64,000 nucleotides of DNA. Origin: Myxococcales bacterium (GTDB lineage Bacteria; Myxococcota_A; Polyangia; Haliangiales; Haliangiaceae). Both the position numbers and the translations under genes were made by a program. Below are positions 62,994-64,000 of the stretch, one piece after another. Location: contig JADJUF010000039.1 in the NCBI GenBank assembly GCA_016717005.1, positions 806,001 to 870,000 on the forward strand, read 5' to 3'. The notes beneath the pieces are model-generated. The model saw only the letters and a program-made list of their open reading frames with translations. It made no database searches and was not told the origin of the DNA. Numbering within the stretch: the first letter of the stretch is position 1; every line of letters starts with the position of its first letter.

Positions 62994-64000
62994 GTGCACC
63001 CGAGCCCCACGTTGCTGCAAGCTGATCTCGATCGCCTCGGCGCGGCCCTGACCCGGGCCACCCGCGAGCTGTCCGGCGACGCGCTGGCCGAGCTGGTCCA
63101 CGCGCTGCGCGACGACGCCACCGCGCTGCGGGCCGGGAAGCTCGCCGGCGGCCGCGCCGCGCTCGCTGCGCGGATCGCGGCGCTCTCGCTCGACCAGCTC
63201 GAGGACGTCGGCCAGGTCTTCACCCACTGGTGCCACCTGATGAACACCGCCGAGGAGCAGCAGCGCATCCGGGTGCTGCGCGGGCGCGAGCGCGGCAGCG
63301 ACGGCCTCGCCGCCGCGGTCGCGGCGATGCGCGACGCCGGCATGACCGCCGACGACGTCGCCGCGCTGCTCGCGCGCGCGCTGGTGATGCCCGTGCTCAC
63401 CGCCCACCCGACCGAGTCGCGGCGGCGCTCGATCCTCGATCACCTGAGCGCGATCGGCGACGGGCTCGACCTGCTCGAGCGCCCGCTCGGCGGCCCAGCC
63501 CGGCGCGACGCCGAGGACGCGCTCGCGACCGAGGTGCTGGCGCTGCTCGGCACCGAGGAGTCGCGCACCCGGCGGCCGACGCCGCAGGACGAGATCGAGG
63601 CGACGATCGAGGTGTTCCGCCGGACGCTGCTCGAGGTCACGCCCGACGTCTACGCGCAGCTCGAGGACGCGCTGACGGCGTGCTGGCCCGAGCGCGCCTG
63701 GCGCGTGCCGACCTTCTTCCGCTGGGGCACCTGGGTCGGCGGCGACCGCGACGGCAACCCCCACGTCACCGCCCACGTCACCCGCGCCGCGTTCGAGCGC
63801 CAGCGCGCGGCGGTGCTCAACCGCTACCTCGAGGACGTGCAGGCGCTCGGGCGCACGCTGTCGGTCGCGGCCCACCGGGGCAAGGACCCGGCCGGCACCG
63901 CCGAGCTCGAGCGCAGCCTCGCGCGCGATCGCGAGCGCCTGCCCGAGGTGGCCGCGCGCGCCCGCCCGCGCACGCAGCACGAGCCCTGGCGCGAGAAGCT
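62994..64000 (+). CDS. ppc: Phosphoenolpyruvate carboxylase (5' part; cut by window end)
   Basis: The visible 335 residues from a GTG start contain the PEPC active-site block VLTAHPTESRRRS with catalytic H138 (the same number as in E. coli) and FRWGTWVGGDRDGNPHVT, which binds PEP and metal. The N-terminal helices (DLDRLGAALTRATRELSGDALAELVHALRDDA) fit the family. PEPC makes oxaloacetate from PEP and bicarbonate, replenishing the TCA cycle. The gene continues beyond the window (full length about 900 residues). A GTG five codons upstream (62979) is an alternative start. It is divergent from the collagen-like lipoprotein gene. Confidence 0.94.
   Translation, partial: MHPSPTLLQADLDRLGAALTRATRELSGDALAELVHALRDDATALRAGKLAGGRAALAARIAALSLDQLEDVGQVFTHWCHLMNTAEEQQRIRVLRGRERGSDGLAAAVAAMRDAGMTADDVAALLARALVMPVLTAHPTESRRRSILDHLSAIGDGLDLLERPLGGPARRDAEDALATEVLALLGTEESRTRRPTPQDEIEATIEVFRRTLLEVTPDVYAQLEDALTACWPERAWRVPTFFRWGTWVGGDRDGNPHVTAHVTRAAFERQRAAVLNRYLEDVQALGRTLSVAAHRGKDPAGTAELERSLARDRERLPEVAARARPRTQHEPWREK

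Overview
The window is about 64 kb of very GC-rich (well above 70 percent by eye) bacterial DNA, tightly packed with genes on both strands. The organism looks like a Myxococcota member (former Deltaproteobacteria), possibly a Kofleriaceae/Haliangiales relative. Reasons: two Ser/Thr kinases (one fused to an AAA ATPase, one to a TM segment and PEGA domain), two sigma-54 activators (one with an FHA domain), many lineage-specific lipoproteins, a collagen-like lipoprotein and a class III cyclase. This is inference; no rRNA or other marker gene is present. I see no tRNA, rRNA, CRISPR array, prophage or complete insertion sequence.

Layout. 1-2.0 kb: a cut nucleotidyltransferase divergent from a CDP-alcohol phosphotransferase (inositol-phosphate or phospholipid chemistry). 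2-6.5 kb: parvulin lipoprotein, HEAT, GYF_2/AIM24 and Ig-like surface proteins. 6.6-12.3 kb: signalling cluster of histidine kinase, NtrC-type regulator, two single-domain receivers, a sigma-54 promoter in front of a small secreted protein, and an adenylate/guanylate cyclase. 12.3-18.9 kb: HD-like protein, GNAT, lipoprotein, a macro-like/deoxyribosyltransferase-like protein and a 905-aa Ig-like repeat protein. 18.9-20.5 kb: a short threonyl-tRNA synthetase behind a threonine-codon leader peptide and mutually exclusive hairpins. 20.6-27.7 kb: TerB, SGNH hydrolase, MscS channel, a UGA-containing selenoprotein divergent from a ferredoxin/FAD oxidoreductase, and a NeuD-type acyltransferase. 28-31.8 kb: coiled-coil protein, PsuG and secreted proteins. 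31.9-38.8 kb: acyl-CoA dehydrogenase, two paralogous large lipoproteins and an FHA-sigma-54 activator, then a DUF882 peptidase. 39.5-43.4 kb: a MITE-like element and the kinase-ATPase. 43.5-48.1 kb: GluQ-RS, DUF454, a secreted protein and a divergent EF-G with a structured leader. 48.1-52.6 kb: repeats, lipoproteins, an acyltransferase, a double GNAT and a beta-barrel-like protein. 52.9-62.7 kb: a DUF4139 lipoprotein, a TPR/P-domain-like pair, the second Ser/Thr kinase, secreted proteins and the collagen-like lipoprotein. 63-64 kb: start of PEP carboxylase.

The most notable signals are (1) what reads as a complete ribosome-dependent attenuator (promoter, seven Thr codons, anti-terminator, terminator) controlling a ThrRS that lacks the TGS and editing domains; (2) a selenocysteine UGA with a SECIS-like hairpin in a peroxiredoxin-like protein; (3) a repeated double-hairpin element whose first bases are the stop codon of the upstream gene; (4) several genes whose 3' ends are followed by decaying tandem copies of that same 3' end, several with a period of 53-57 bp or twice that; and (5) two MITE-like inverted-repeat elements. 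Start codons are often GTG, and some were chosen from Shine-Dalgarno spacing.
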